DNA from: CAVUQH01 sp963774445 | Lineage (GTDB): Bacteria; Myxococcota_A; Polyangia; Haliangiales; Haliangiaceae | Reading direction: 5' to 3' | Length of the DNA stretch: 64,000 bases | Assembly (NCBI GenBank): GCA_963774445.1 | Contig: CAVZFC010000016.1 | Span: 124,001-188,000 of the forward strand | In this document: positions 36,456 through 45,505 of the stretch, one piece after another | How positions within the stretch are numbered: the stretch's first letter is position 1 | How the letters are laid out: every line of letters begins with the position of its first letter | The notes under the pieces: generated by a model | The model's database searches: none | What the model saw: the letters and a program-made list of their open reading frames with translations, nothing else | Told to the model about the DNA's origin: nothing | Made by a program: the position numbers and the translations under genes

Positions 36456-36548
36456 GCCCTTCGACAAGCTCAGGGCGACCGGGTCGAGAAGCAGATCGCG
36501 CGACAGCCTATCGACCGGGTCGAGAAGCAGAATCGCGCGACATCCTAG
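36456..36548. repeat. Palindrome plus 36-bp direct repeat
   Basis: GCCCTTCGACAAGCTCAGGGC near 36456-36476 is the reverse complement of the core of the 54216-54416 repeats. It is followed by two copies of a 36-37 bp unit beginning CGACCGGGTCGAGAAGCAG at 36476 and 36512. These fill most of the 163-bp gap between two convergent genes and overlap the last codons of the dikinase-like gene. Confidence 0.7.
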
Positions 36549-38512
36549 TGGGCGCCGACGTAGGGGCGGGACTGGACGATCCAGACCTCTTCGCCCGCGA
36601 GCAGCCACTCGACGTCGAGCGGTGAGTCAGCCGGGAACAGCGGGCGGAACTTCATCACCGCGGTGGCCAGACGCTTGGCCCGCGCCTCGGTGAGGATGAC
36701 GCCTCCGTCGGGGGTCGGCATCTCTTTCACGCCGCCGCCCGGATCGAACACCAGCATCACCGGGTCGTCCGAGCGGCTGATGATCTTGGTGCCGTCGTTC
36801 GACGTGTCGAAGATGATCTGCTCGGGCACGCGCGTGCCCTCGACCACGCGGATGCCCAGGCCGCGCTTGGCGTTGATGGTGAACGAGTCGTCGTCCTCCG
36901 GGTTGTACAGGTTCGCGGTGATCAGCACCCCGGCCGCGCTGGCGTCGACGCCGACCTGGATCAGCACCCCCGGGTAGACCTGGTGGTTGTCGATGCCGAA
37001 CAGCGCCCGCTCTTCGACGGCGCGGAAGTTCCACAGCGACGCCCACACCTGCTTGACCGCCTCGCCCAGCTGCCGGCGCCCGCGCACGTTGGGCACGGTG
37101 TCGTACAGGCCCGCGCCGTTGAACCCGGGCAGGTCCTCGGAGTTGGTCAACGAGCGCACGAACACGCCCACGCCGCCCAGCTTGATCCTCACCCGCTTGT
37201 ACAGCGCCGCCTCGACCTCGGGGTCGAGCGGGGCCTTGCGGATCGCCTGCTGCAGGTCGGCCAGCTGCTTCTTGCGCCAGGCGACGTCCGTCTTCCACAG
37301 CGGGTCGGCCAGCATGCGGTCGATGCGCGCGTCGAGGCCGTGTTGCTTCAGGTGCTGGACATAGTAGAAGAACGGCACGCCGAAGCCTTTGGGCACGTTG
37401 ACGCCGTCGAGGTGGGCCGAGGCGATCTCGCCCAGGTTGGAGCCCTTGGTGCCGTACTTGGTGACGTCGGCCGCGCGCATGTGGTCGAGCATCGGCAGGT
37501 CGGCGTTGGTCAGGTTGGCCGCCGGCAGCTCGACCCGCCGCGCGGCGTCCATCTTCTTCTCCAGCTCGGTGATCTCGGCCTGGGTCGCCGGGCGCAGGAC
37601 GTGCTTGGTGTCGTCGACCTCGTAGTAGACGATCTTGCCATTCAGCGCGGCGTAGTCTTTCTCGGCGCCGACGTAGCCGGCGTTGGGGATGCCCCAGGCG
37701 GTGGCGCGCAGGTTGACGTGCGAAAGCGGCGTGGAGAAGACGGTGAACATGATGCCGGAGACCGGCGAGATGTCGGGGTAGCTCTCCTGCAGGATGACGA
37801 TGTCGTGGCGGTCGAAGGTGAGCTGGTCGTATGGCGTGCCCGGCGGCACCACCCTGAGGCGGCCGACGGCGCGGCCCTTGTTGAACGCCTGGTACGGCGC
37901 CTCCTTGTAGATCTGGTCGTTGGTGACGATGTGCAGGTGGAACTTCCGCGCCACCTCCTTGGCCACCTTCCCCTGCATCGGCGAGTCGGGGCGGAACGGC
38001 AGGTTCTTCTCGAAGAAGGTCTGGTTGAGCCGATCCCAGGCCCGCTTCACCGTGGCGGCGTCGATCTTGTCCCCTTCCCAGAACGACAGCGTCAGCTTGT
38101 GCACCTTGAGGTGCTCGGTCAGGTAGCCGAGGATGAAGCGCGGCTTCACCCGCTCGTAGTTCTTGTTGTACTCGATGATGTTTTCGCGGTTCCACTCCTG
38201 CTTGAGCAGGATCCCGAGCACGAAGTCGGCGTGGATCTTGAAGACGTTGACGTCGAAGAAATAGATCGCGTTGGTGTGCACGTCGATGACGAACTTGCCG
38301 AAGCGATCCGAGCCGAGCTGCCGCGAGTAGCGCATCCAGGTCGCGCGATCGGGGATCATCTTGACGTAGATCCGCTGGGCGGTCGGCGGCCGCGGAGCCG
38401 CCTGCCGGTCGGGCGGGGCCTCGTTTGCACGCGCGGCGAAAGACGTGAGCGCGGTGACGGCGCAGGCCGCCAGGAATGCCAGCGTGCGGGCTCCCCTCAT
38501 CGCCGCGAGCAT
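36545..38512 (-). CDS. Exported PEP/pyruvate-dikinase-like protein with swivel-His domain before the ATP-grasp domain
   Basis: The product is 655 aa. A signal peptide of about 29 residues (ACAVTALTSFAARA) points to export. Residues about 45-230 are family-specific. A swivelling phosphohistidine-type domain follows, with His265 in STPLSHVNLRATAWGIPNA. The C-terminal part is the PPDK/PEP-synthase ATP-binding domain (GTKGSNLGEIA, NVPKGFGVPF, FVRSLTNSEDLPGFNGAGLY, DVEWLLAGEEVWIVQSRPY). In PEP synthase the ATP domain comes first; this order resembles glucan, water dikinases. An ATP-using enzyme outside the cytoplasm is odd, so it may bind something else or be phosphorylated before export. The first ATG at 38512 and one at 38500 are equally plausible. 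Confidence 0.78.
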   Translation of the reverse strand: MLAAMRGARTLAFLAACAVTALTSFAARANEAPPDRQAAPRPPTAQRIYVKMIPDRATWMRYSRQLGSDRFGKFVIDVHTNAIYFFDVNVFKIHADFVLGILLKQEWNRENIIEYNKNYERVKPRFILGYLTEHLKVHKLTLSFWEGDKIDAATVKRAWDRLNQTFFEKNLPFRPDSPMQGKVAKEVARKFHLHIVTNDQIYKEAPYQAFNKGRAVGRLRVVPPGTPYDQLTFDRHDIVILQESYPDISPVSGIMFTVFSTPLSHVNLRATAWGIPNAGYVGAEKDYAALNGKIVYYEVDDTKHVLRPATQAEITELEKKMDAARRVELPAANLTNADLPMLDHMRAADVTKYGTKGSNLGEIASAHLDGVNVPKGFGVPFFYYVQHLKQHGLDARIDRMLADPLWKTDVAWRKKQLADLQQAIRKAPLDPEVEAALYKRVRIKLGGVGVFVRSLTNSEDLPGFNGAGLYDTVPNVRGRRQLGEAVKQVWASLWNFRAVEERALFGIDNHQVYPGVLIQVGVDASAAGVLITANLYNPEDDDSFTINAKRGLGIRVVEGTRVPEQIIFDTSNDGTKIISRSDDPVMLVFDPGGGVKEMPTPDGGVILTEARAKRLATAVMKFRPLFPADSPLDVEWLLAGEEVWIVQSRPYVGAH

Positions 38513-38544
38513 AGCACCAGTACCGCACGGCCGGTCGGCGGCGT

Positions 38545-38967
38545 ATGCTCCGCAGCATGCTCGGCCAACGCGATCTCGACGACCTCGGTCGCCTGCTCCT
38601 GCGGGTCACCGTCGGCGGCCTGCTGATCCTCCACGGCATCCACAAGCTGCGCCACGGGGTCGGTGGCATCGAAGGGCAGCTCCACGCCAAGGGATTGCCC
38701 GGGTTCTTCGCCTACGGCGTCTACGTCGGCGAGGTGGTCGCCCCGGCGATGATGATCGCCGGCCTGCGCGCGCGCCTCGCCGGTCTGGTGGTCGCCTTCA
38801 ACATGGTGGTGGCGATCCTTCTGGCGCACGCCGGCGACGTCTTCAGCCTGAGCCGCTCCGGCGCCTGGCAGATCGAGCTCCCGGCCCTCTATCTCCTCGG
38901 CGCCCTGTGCGTGTTCATGCTCGGCGCAGGACGGTTCGCCCTGTCGCAAGACAGCCGGATGGACTAG
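38545..38967 (+). CDS. DoxX-family small membrane protein
   Basis: The product is 140 aa with four membrane helices. DoxX traits are GRLLLRVTVGGLLILHGIHKL near the N-terminus, then HAKGLPGFFAYGVYVGEVVAP and a last helix LPALYLLGALCVFMLGAG. The family includes the thiosulfate:quinone oxidoreductase subunit DoxD relatives and many proteins of unknown role in redox or membrane stress. It is a single gene 32 bp from the divergent dikinase-like gene. ATG codons at 38545 and 38557 are both possible. No redox partner is adjacent, so no reaction can be assigned. Confidence 0.82.
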   Translation: MLRSMLGQRDLDDLGRLLLRVTVGGLLILHGIHKLRHGVGGIEGQLHAKGLPGFFAYGVYVGEVVAPAMMIAGLRARLAGLVVAFNMVVAILLAHAGDVFSLSRSGAWQIELPALYLLGALCVFMLGAGRFALSQDSRMD

Positions 38968-38993
38968 CGACCGAAGGCAACCCGGCCGGCGCT

Positions 38994-39645
38994 CTAGCGG
39001 CCTTCGAACGTATAGGCGTGCTGGAAGCTCGCCCGCTCGGCGGCGCTGCGGCGGTAGGTGAGGATGGTGTTGCGCACGACCGCCTTGCCCTTTTGCGTCT
39101 CCCCTTCGGCCAGTTGCAGCTCGAGGTAGTCGCTCGCCGACTTGCTCGCTTTCGGGTCGGCGTTGTTCCGCTTGGCCGCCAGCAGGCGCAGGCGGTTTTC
39201 GCCCGGGCGTACCCACTTGGTGATGTCGATTGCGGCGGCCTCGGCGCGGGACCGCACGGTGGTGACGCGGCGGCCGTTGATGTAGACGGTGACGTCGTAG
39301 CCGCTGGCTCCCCGGCGGCTCTCGCGCGAGACCAGGAAGTAGTGCCGGCTCAGCTCGGCGGGTGGCGCCTGCTTTCCCTCGACCTTGGTGTGGACCTCGA
39401 AGCCGGGCGCCGTGATGTGAATGTTGCCGTGGGCGTCGAAGCTGACCTTGCAGTGGTCGAATGCGGCGACCGGCAGGTCGAACGCCGTCGAGGTCGACGC
39501 CGTTGAGGAAGATCGTTCGTTGGGCCGGGCGTTGGGCCGGGCGTTGGGCCGGGCGTTGGGCCGGGCGCTGCGGCGGGTCGGCGGCCGCGGCCGCGGGGAG
39601 CGCCAGCAGGGTGGCCAGCGCGAGCACGAGGGCGCAGTTTCGCAT
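38994..39645 (-). CDS. Secreted protein with (PAQR)4 repeat, unknown function, one frameshift
   Basis: The first reading frame begins at ATG 39645 with a signal peptide (ALVLALATLLALPAAAAA) and four PAQR repeats, then NGVDLDG. It is lost near 39480, where one extra base occurs (GTTCGACC). The correct continuation FDLPVAAFDHCKVSFDAHGN runs to 38994 and is rich in beta strands, with VTVYINGRRVTTV and ASDYLELQLAEGE. The repaired protein is about 216 aa. I do not recognise the family. It is followed in the same direction by none of its upstream neighbours (34 bp gap to the gene at 39680), so it may be the last gene of the leftward group 42860-38994. Confidence 0.6.
39519..39566. repeat. Four tandem copies of a 12-bp unit inside a coding region
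   Basis: The unit GTTGGGCCGGGC is repeated four times without change and encodes the Pro-Ala-Gln-Arg repeats of the secreted protein at 38994-39645. Perfect identity suggests recent slippage, and copy number may vary between strains. The frame break of the same gene lies about 40 bp away. Confidence 0.85.
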
Positions 39646-39679
39646 GTGGGCCTCCTGGCCCGATCATAGCTGACGCGGC

Positions 39680-40726
39680 TCAGTCGTCCATCAGGCCGGG
39701 GTCGGTCTTGTCTTCGGCGTCCTGGTCCAGGACGTAGATCATCATGTACGCCTCGGCCGTCCGCCGCGGGCCCTCGGCGCCGGCCATGATGCGGAAGTCG
39801 GCGGCAAGCTGGCGGCGGTAGTACGACCGGTACAGCGCCATCGGATCGATCTCGCCGGACGGATCCAGCTCTTCGATCTTGCGCCCCAGGATCTCGCTGG
39901 CCCACACCGGCTGGATCGAGTCGCGGCCGTGGGCGCGCATGGCGTCGCCCAGGATCTGCAGCTCCTCGTAGGTCATGTTGAAGAGGAACTCCTCGAACGC
40001 CTGGCCTTCCGAGCGCGACACCTCTTCGCGGCAGAAGAACTCGAGGAACTGGTTGGGACAGTTTTCCGAGACCAGCCGGAAATACTCGGTGGTGCCGAGC
40101 AGGCAGCCCAGCTTGCTCGACACCTTGTTGCGCGCGTGCCACGCCGACTCGAGGATGGGTGAGAAGTCGTCGATCTCGAGCTGGGCGTTGTCCCAGATGG
40201 TGATCAGCTGGTTGGCTGCCCGACGCTTGGTCGCGCGCGTGACGTTGGGCTTGCGGAGCAGCGCCAGGAGCAGCTCCTCGGCCAGCAGGGTGTAGATCGA
40301 CTGCGCCAGCTCCTCGCGCAGATCGTGCCCCAGCGTGGCGAAGTCGTTGTCGTCGGACTCCATCGACTTGGTCGACTTCACCAGCCCGCGGAGGAACTGG
40401 ATCTTGGCCAACAGGAAGGTCCGCGACAGGGTCGACTTGAACGGCAGCTCGAGGTCGCCGCCGAGGCCGTCGATCCGCGTCAGGTGGTCGACCAGCGTCT
40501 TCTCGTTGCGGACGTCCAGGGCTAGCTGCTTGTCGCGGCGCAGGGACGCCGAGGCGTCCAGCATCTCGTTGATCGTGGCCAGGCGGCGGAGCAGGGCGCG
40601 CAACACTCCGGCGTCTTCCGGGTTGCGATCACTGATGGCGGCGAGGGCCGCTCCCACCAGGGGCCGTTCTTCCCGATCGAACAGCCGAATCGCGGTCACC
40701 GACTCGGAGCCGCTGGACATGGCCAT
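39680..40726 (-). CDS. Conserved-looking cytoplasmic protein of unknown function
   Basis: The product is 348 aa, mainly alpha-helical, without signal peptide or membrane helix. Notable segments are TLVDHLTRIDGLGGDLELPF, FATLGHDLREELAQSIYTLL, SENCPNQFLEFFCREEVSRSE and RSYYRRQLAADFRIMAGAEGP. I recognise no domain and no catalytic motif. It lies 22 bp downstream of the ATPase/PEGA gene on the same strand, and 34 bp upstream of the PAQR protein, so it is probably cotranscribed with both. The operon partner suggests a role with the GHKL ATPase protein. It is of a length and composition that look like a real, well-used gene in this genome. Confidence 0.6.
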   Translation of the reverse strand: MAMSSGSESVTAIRLFDREERPLVGAALAAISDRNPEDAGVLRALLRRLATINEMLDASASLRRDKQLALDVRNEKTLVDHLTRIDGLGGDLELPFKSTLSRTFLLAKIQFLRGLVKSTKSMESDDNDFATLGHDLREELAQSIYTLLAEELLLALLRKPNVTRATKRRAANQLITIWDNAQLEIDDFSPILESAWHARNKVSSKLGCLLGTTEYFRLVSENCPNQFLEFFCREEVSRSEGQAFEEFLFNMTYEELQILGDAMRAHGRDSIQPVWASEILGRKIEELDPSGEIDPMALYRSYYRRQLAADFRIMAGAEGPRRTAEAYMMIYVLDQDAEDKTDPGLMDD

Positions 40727-40748
40727 AGGCTACCACCGACTCCCGCGG

Positions 40749-42101
40749 CTATCGAGGTCTGCCCGAACGGGTAGGGGCCAGGGCAACATGGATCCGGTTG
40801 TTGTCGGCCAGCTCGGCAGCGGCGATGGTCTCGTGGTAGGGGTGGTAGCGGTTGGCCGTGACCTCGATCTCTACCTCCTGGTCGCGGGCGACCTCCACCG
40901 GGGTACCGGGCTCGACCTCGCCGCCGTTGACCTTGATGGTGGCCTTGGCGTTGGACGGCGTGACCACCACGGTGACGTGCGGGGCCACCTCCTTCTGCAC
41001 CGAATGCTCGGCGGCCGCTGCTTTGTCGCCGCGCTTCATCATATAGGCGGTGCCCATGCCGGTGACCACCGCCAGCAGGATGGCGGCCAGCGCCCATTTT
41101 CCGCCGTTGCCCTTGAGCGAGGGGATGGGCTCGTCCTCGGCTGCTTCCTCCTCTGCCTCCTCGTCGTCGTCGGGCGGAGCCTGGGTGAAGACGTGCAGCG
41201 ACCTGGCCCCCACCTTGCCCTTGGCGAACAGCTCCATGTCGAAGATGGCAATGACCTCGGTCGAGTAGCCGGGATCGAGGTTGAAGATCAGCTTGGATAC
41301 CGAGTTGAGCACGCTGATCAGCCCCAACCCGGCGCCGCCGGCCTTGCTCTCGATGTGTGCCGCCCCCGCCTTGGCTCGCATCAGGTATTCCAGTGCGCGC
41401 TCGCGGGTCAGCGAGCCGCCGCCGTCGCGCACCGACACGCCGAAGTAGCGGCCGGAGCAGCCGTACTGCACCTCGATCGCCGGGACCTCCTTGAGCTGCG
41501 CCAGCTCCTTGAGCGAGCGACCGGCAAACAGCTCGCCGCCGCTCTCGTCCACCGGCGCGTGGTACAGCGCGTTCATCATCAGCTCGTCGCACACCAGCTG
41601 GATCCGGTCGCGCACCGGGCCGCGTACGCCGGCCAGCTTGGCGTAGCGCAACAGGACCTCGATCGCCCGGGTCTTGTGCTCGTAGCTCTTGATCTGCATC
41701 GTGAAGGTGGTCACCCCCCACGGGAAATATTTCTGCAGCCCGAACACGTCGCCGCGCAGCGCCTTGGTCGCGCTGGCGATGAACTCGTCGTCGTCGAAGC
41801 GGGCATCGTGGCAGAGCAGGCTGGTGACCCGCGGATCCTTGAGGTACTGGATCCGCTCGATCAGCTTGTCGCCCTCCAGCACGTACTGGATGCTCGCGTC
41901 CTTGGGGACCTTGTCGAAGAACAGCTTCGGCGGGTCACCGGCGCGGGCGTCGTAGATCGCCAGGTGGACGTCCTGTTTGGGATCCAGGCCGGTGGGATCG
42001 CCGATGAAGTCGGCGGTCGAGCCCGTTGCCGTGGTCACGCGCTTGACCTCGCGCTTGAGCGCGTTGTCGCGGGTGACGACGGCCATGTGGTAGCGGAGCA
42101 T
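40749..42101 (-). CDS. GHKL (HATPase_c)-type ATPase protein with membrane helix and PEGA domain
   Basis: The product is 450 aa. Residues 1-130 look like a divergent receiver fold (MAVVTRDNALKREVKR). Residues about 145-310 form a GHKL ATPase: N-box-like LVCDELMMNALYHAP, G1-like VRDGGGSLTRERAL and G2-like GGAGLGLISVLNSV. A disordered acidic stretch precedes one membrane helix at about 337-356. The C-terminal 80 residues form a PEGA-like beta domain (TIKVNGGEVEPGTPVEVARD). There is no His phospho-acceptor, so it resembles anti-sigma-type or SpoIIE-linked kinases rather than a sensor kinase. It follows the coiled-coil gene at 42186 and heads the leftward group. The cell side of the PEGA domain is expected to be periplasmic. 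Confidence 0.72.
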   Translation of the reverse strand: MLRYHMAVVTRDNALKREVKRVTTATGSTADFIGDPTGLDPKQDVHLAIYDARAGDPPKLFFDKVPKDASIQYVLEGDKLIERIQYLKDPRVTSLLCHDARFDDDEFIASATKALRGDVFGLQKYFPWGVTTFTMQIKSYEHKTRAIEVLLRYAKLAGVRGPVRDRIQLVCDELMMNALYHAPVDESGGELFAGRSLKELAQLKEVPAIEVQYGCSGRYFGVSVRDGGGSLTRERALEYLMRAKAGAAHIESKAGGAGLGLISVLNSVSKLIFNLDPGYSTEVIAIFDMELFAKGKVGARSLHVFTQAPPDDDEEAEEEAAEDEPIPSLKGNGGKWALAAILLAVVTGMGTAYMMKRGDKAAAAEHSVQKEVAPHVTVVVTPSNAKATIKVNGGEVEPGTPVEVARDQEVEIEVTANRYHPYHETIAAAELADNNRIHVALAPTRSGRPR

Positions 42102-42185
42102 TCGTCCTCTCGGTTACCGCGTATTTATCACGTATCTATCACGTGTCTGGCACGCGCCAGCTGCGCAATACACGGCGCGGGGCCG

Positions 42186-42860
42186 TTACTTCTTGATCAC
42201 CACCGAGCTCTTTCCGCTCGGAGAACCGAGGGTGGGCCGGGTGGGCGAACCCGCGGGGCCGCCGATGGTTCCCGCCGCCTTGGCCGAATCGCGGCCCTCG
42301 CTCGAGACTTTCCTGGCCGACGGACCGGCGCCCGAACGGGTGATCTTCTCGGCCAGCTGCAGGCGGTCCTTGACCGTGGAGGTCTCGGTGTAGTCGGCCT
42401 CGAGCGCCTTGATCTCTTCCTTGCGCGTCGCGATCTCGCGCTCGAACTCGCCGATCTCGCCCGTCAGCACCTGGATGCGTCCCTGGATGTCCTCTTGCTT
42501 GCGGGTGGCGTCGTCGATGATCGAGCGGACTTTGACCTTGGTCGACTCCAGGGTCAGCTTGACGACCTGCACCACCAGCTCGACGTTGTCCGACGGCAGG
42601 GTGCGCATCAGCTCGATCGCCTTGTCGATGCCGAAGCTCGAGTCGTAGTCGCCGTAGTCGTCGTCGTCGTCATTGGTGGCGGCGGCGGTCGCGGCGGTCG
42701 CGGCGGTCGGCGTCGCCGCCGGCATCGTCCTGGGCTCGGCGGCCGGCGGTGGCTCCGCTTCCATCTCGACCGGGTCCGGCGCGCTGAGGTCGATCTTCTC
42801 GACCGGTGAGTCGAAGTCGTCCTTCTTCTTCTTGGTGTCGCGCTTGTCGAACAGACCCAT
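42186..42860 (-). CDS. Coiled-coil cytoplasmic protein of unknown function
   Basis: The product is 224 aa. I chose the ATG at 42860 because GGAAGGAG lies upstream with nine bases of spacing; the longer frame lacks a site. The protein begins MGLFDKRDTKKKKDDFD, is low complexity and acidic to about residue 75, then has a coiled coil of about 80 residues (DATRKQEDIQGRIQVLTGEI, REIATRKEEIKALEADYTET). It ends in a conserved-looking basic tail (SSVVIKK). No enzyme motif is present. It lies 84 bp upstream of the ATPase/PEGA gene on the same strand, and the gap holds short TATCACGT-type direct repeats. It may be an adaptor or scaffold for that protein. Confidence 0.62.
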   Translation of the reverse strand: MGLFDKRDTKKKKDDFDSPVEKIDLSAPDPVEMEAEPPPAAEPRTMPAATPTAATAATAAATNDDDDDYGDYDSSFGIDKAIELMRTLPSDNVELVVQVVKLTLESTKVKVRSIIDDATRKQEDIQGRIQVLTGEIGEFEREIATRKEEIKALEADYTETSTVKDRLQLAEKITRSGAGPSARKVSSEGRDSAKAAGTIGGPAGSPTRPTLGSPSGKSSVVIKK

Positions 42861-43116
42861 GATCGCGATCTCCTTCCGGGGGCGGTAGGGGGAAGCAGTC
42901 CCATCGTAGCCTGCCCGCCTCGTCAATGTCATGCAGATCACAGGGAAAACACGTCGGGGCTCCGAGCGCTGTCGCGGCGTGTATGCGAGGGTGCGTGCCG
43001 GTATGCGTGACGCGCGACCTTCTATCTGCGCGCCGACGTGCGCTACGCTTCGTCCCTCGCAGGGGCGCGCTCAGGTTTGCGCGCGTCGATACCGAGCACG
43101 CAGGGGGAGAAACAAC

Positions 43117-45505
43117 GTGGCTCATCGCCTTTCGCTCATCGTCTCGCTGTTGGCGGGGTTCGCCGGGTTCGGCTGCTCGTGGTTCGGCGGCGGCTCCAAT
43201 TCATCGCGCCCCGACGGCGGCGTGGGAGACATGTGCATCAGCAACACCGACTGCGGCGCCGCCTTCATCTGCGCCGGTGGCACCTGTCAGCTCGAGGGCT
43301 CGGTCGGCCTCGGCGGTGCCTGCTCGGCCAACCGCGACTGCTCGACCGATCTCTTTTGCACCGCCGCGGGCGTGTGCGGCCCGGCCGGCGTGGGTGACGT
43401 CGGCGATCCGTGTGCGACCGGCGCCGAGTGCAAGAAGGATCTCGTCTGCGTCGCCTACGGCTTCGGCGGCACCTGCCAGGAGGGCGGCTCGGCCGACGTG
43501 GGCGAGAGCTGCACCGCCAGCACCGACTGCCTGGCCGGCCTGGCCTGCGCGCCGGACAACACCTGCAAGGGTCCCAGCGTCGCCTACCCGCCGTTCACTG
43601 GCGCCGAATGCCAGCCGGCCGAGGGCAACTTCCGCATCTACTTCGAGGTGCCGCGGCCGGGTACCCCGCCGGCCGACTTCTTCCGCCTGCCGTTCCCCAA
43701 CGACGCCCGCGTCGCCGCCGACGGCACGCTGCAGATGGACGACTTCCCGCGGCCCGGCCCGGGTCTGCTCGGCATCGACCTGGTCAACCTCTATGTCGAC
43801 GCCCTGGTCGCCGACTTCGACGGCTTCTCCAGCGAAGGGGCGGTGACCTTCCGCTTCGCCGGCCAGCTCGACTTCAACTCGATCGGCTCGGGCGCCGAGA
43901 ACATGCACTACATCGACATCACCCCGAGCACACCGGAGTTCGGCAGCGACCGCTCGCGGCAGTTCTCGTACACCACCGGACGGGGCCTCTACGTCTGCCC
44001 CGACGCCTTCACCGTGGGCAACGACGCGCACCAGCCGCTTCTGCCCAACCACACCTACGCCGTCTACTTCACCACCGGCATTCGCTCGGCGGGCAACGAG
44101 GCGCCGGTGCAGGACGCCGACTTCGCCGCGATGCTGTCGGGCAGCCGGCCCACCGGCGACGACGCGCTGGCCACCGCCTGGGACAAGTACCAGCCGTTCC
44201 GCGACTTCCTGGCGGCCAAGTCGATCGACCCGGCGTCGATCGCTGGCGCCACCGTCTTCACCGTGCAGGACACCGTCGGCCACCTCGAGGCCCTGCGCGA
44301 TGCCGTTGAACACCGAGCCGGTTCCCCAACTCACCGACCTGACCCTGTGCGACGCCGGCGTGACCTCGCCGTGTGACGACGGCGGCGTGCGCACCTGCGG
44401 CCCCGCCGACGTCAACTTCTACGAGATCCACGGGCGCTACCGCGTGCCGATCTACCAGCAGGGGACCGAGCCGTACGAGACCCCCGCCGACGGCGGCAAC
44501 ATCGTCTACGACGGCTCGGGCGTGCCGCAGAAGGTCCGCGACGAGGACGTCTGCATGGTCATGCTCATCCCCAAGGGCAAGACCATGCCGGCCGGCGGCT
44601 GGCCGCTGGCGATCTACGGCCACGGCACCGGCGGCAGCTTCAAGGGCGTCGTCACCAACGGCGTCGGCCGCGAGCTGGCCCGCTCCGGCGTGGCCGTCTT
44701 CTCGTGGGACGGCGTGGTCCACGGCGAGCGCCGCGGCAACAGCATGCGCGACTCCGACAGCCTGATGTTCAACCTGGTCAACCCGGTGGCCGCTCGCGAC
44801 AACTCGCTGCAGGGTGCCGTCGATGTGCTGCAGGCGATGCGCCTGGGCCAGATCGCGCCGGTCACCGTCACCGGCGTCACCGGCAACGTCGGCTTCGACA
44901 CCGGCAACATCTTCTACTTCGGCCACTCACAGGGCTCCAACGTGGGCGTGCCGGCCGTGGCCGTGTCGCCGCTGCCCAAGGCGGCGGTCTTCTCCGGCGC
45001 CGGCGCCTACCTGACCCAGGGGATGCTGACCAAGACCAGCCCGGTCAACGCCAAGGCCGCGCTGCAGCTGCTCTTGTCCGAGGATGTCACCACGTCGCAC
45101 CCGGTGATGACGATCCTGCAGACCTACTTCGACTCCGCCGACACGGTCAACTACGCGCCGCTGGTCCTGATGCGTCCGCCGAGCGGAGTCACCGCCAAGC
45201 ACGTCTTCATGACCTGGGCGTCAACCGATACCTTCGCCCCCGAGTCGACGCTCAACATCATGGCCAAGACGCTGCAGCTGCAGCAGGCGCCGCCCGTGCT
45301 GTCCAGCGTGGCCACCCTGACCACCACCACCCGGCCGGTCAGCCTCAACAAGGCGACACCGGACGGCAACCGCACCGCGGCCCTGTTCCAGTACCAGGCC
45401 GACGGCTACGACGGTCACTTCGTGGCCCAGCAGAACCCCAACGCCATCGCCGACTGGAAGGCGTTCATCACCTCGGCCATCACCGGCGCGCCGACCGTGC
45501 CCTAG
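43117..45505 (+). CDS. Lipase-like (alpha/beta hydrolase) lipoprotein with Cys-rich N-terminal repeats, one frameshift
   Basis: The GTG at 43117 has GGGGGAG eight bases upstream and begins a lipoprotein signal with lipobox GFGC. Residues about 30-160 carry Cys-rich repeats (MCISNTDCGAAFICAGGTC, ECKKDLVCVAYGFGGTC). A beta domain follows with DFFRLPFPNDARVA, like the N-terminal domain of bacterial virulence-factor lipases. The frame breaks by one extra base near 44300 (LEALRDA to PLNTEPVPQLTDLTLC) and continues to 45505. The second part has GHGTGGSFKG and nucleophile motif GHSQGSNVG, marking an alpha/beta-hydrolase. The repaired length is about 795 aa. It is convergent with the OPA transporter, overlapping by four bases. 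Confidence 0.78.

Noticed and set aside
39519..39566. Possible CRISPR or regulatory repeat
   Set aside because: The 12-bp units code for PAQR in a secreted protein and are in frame.
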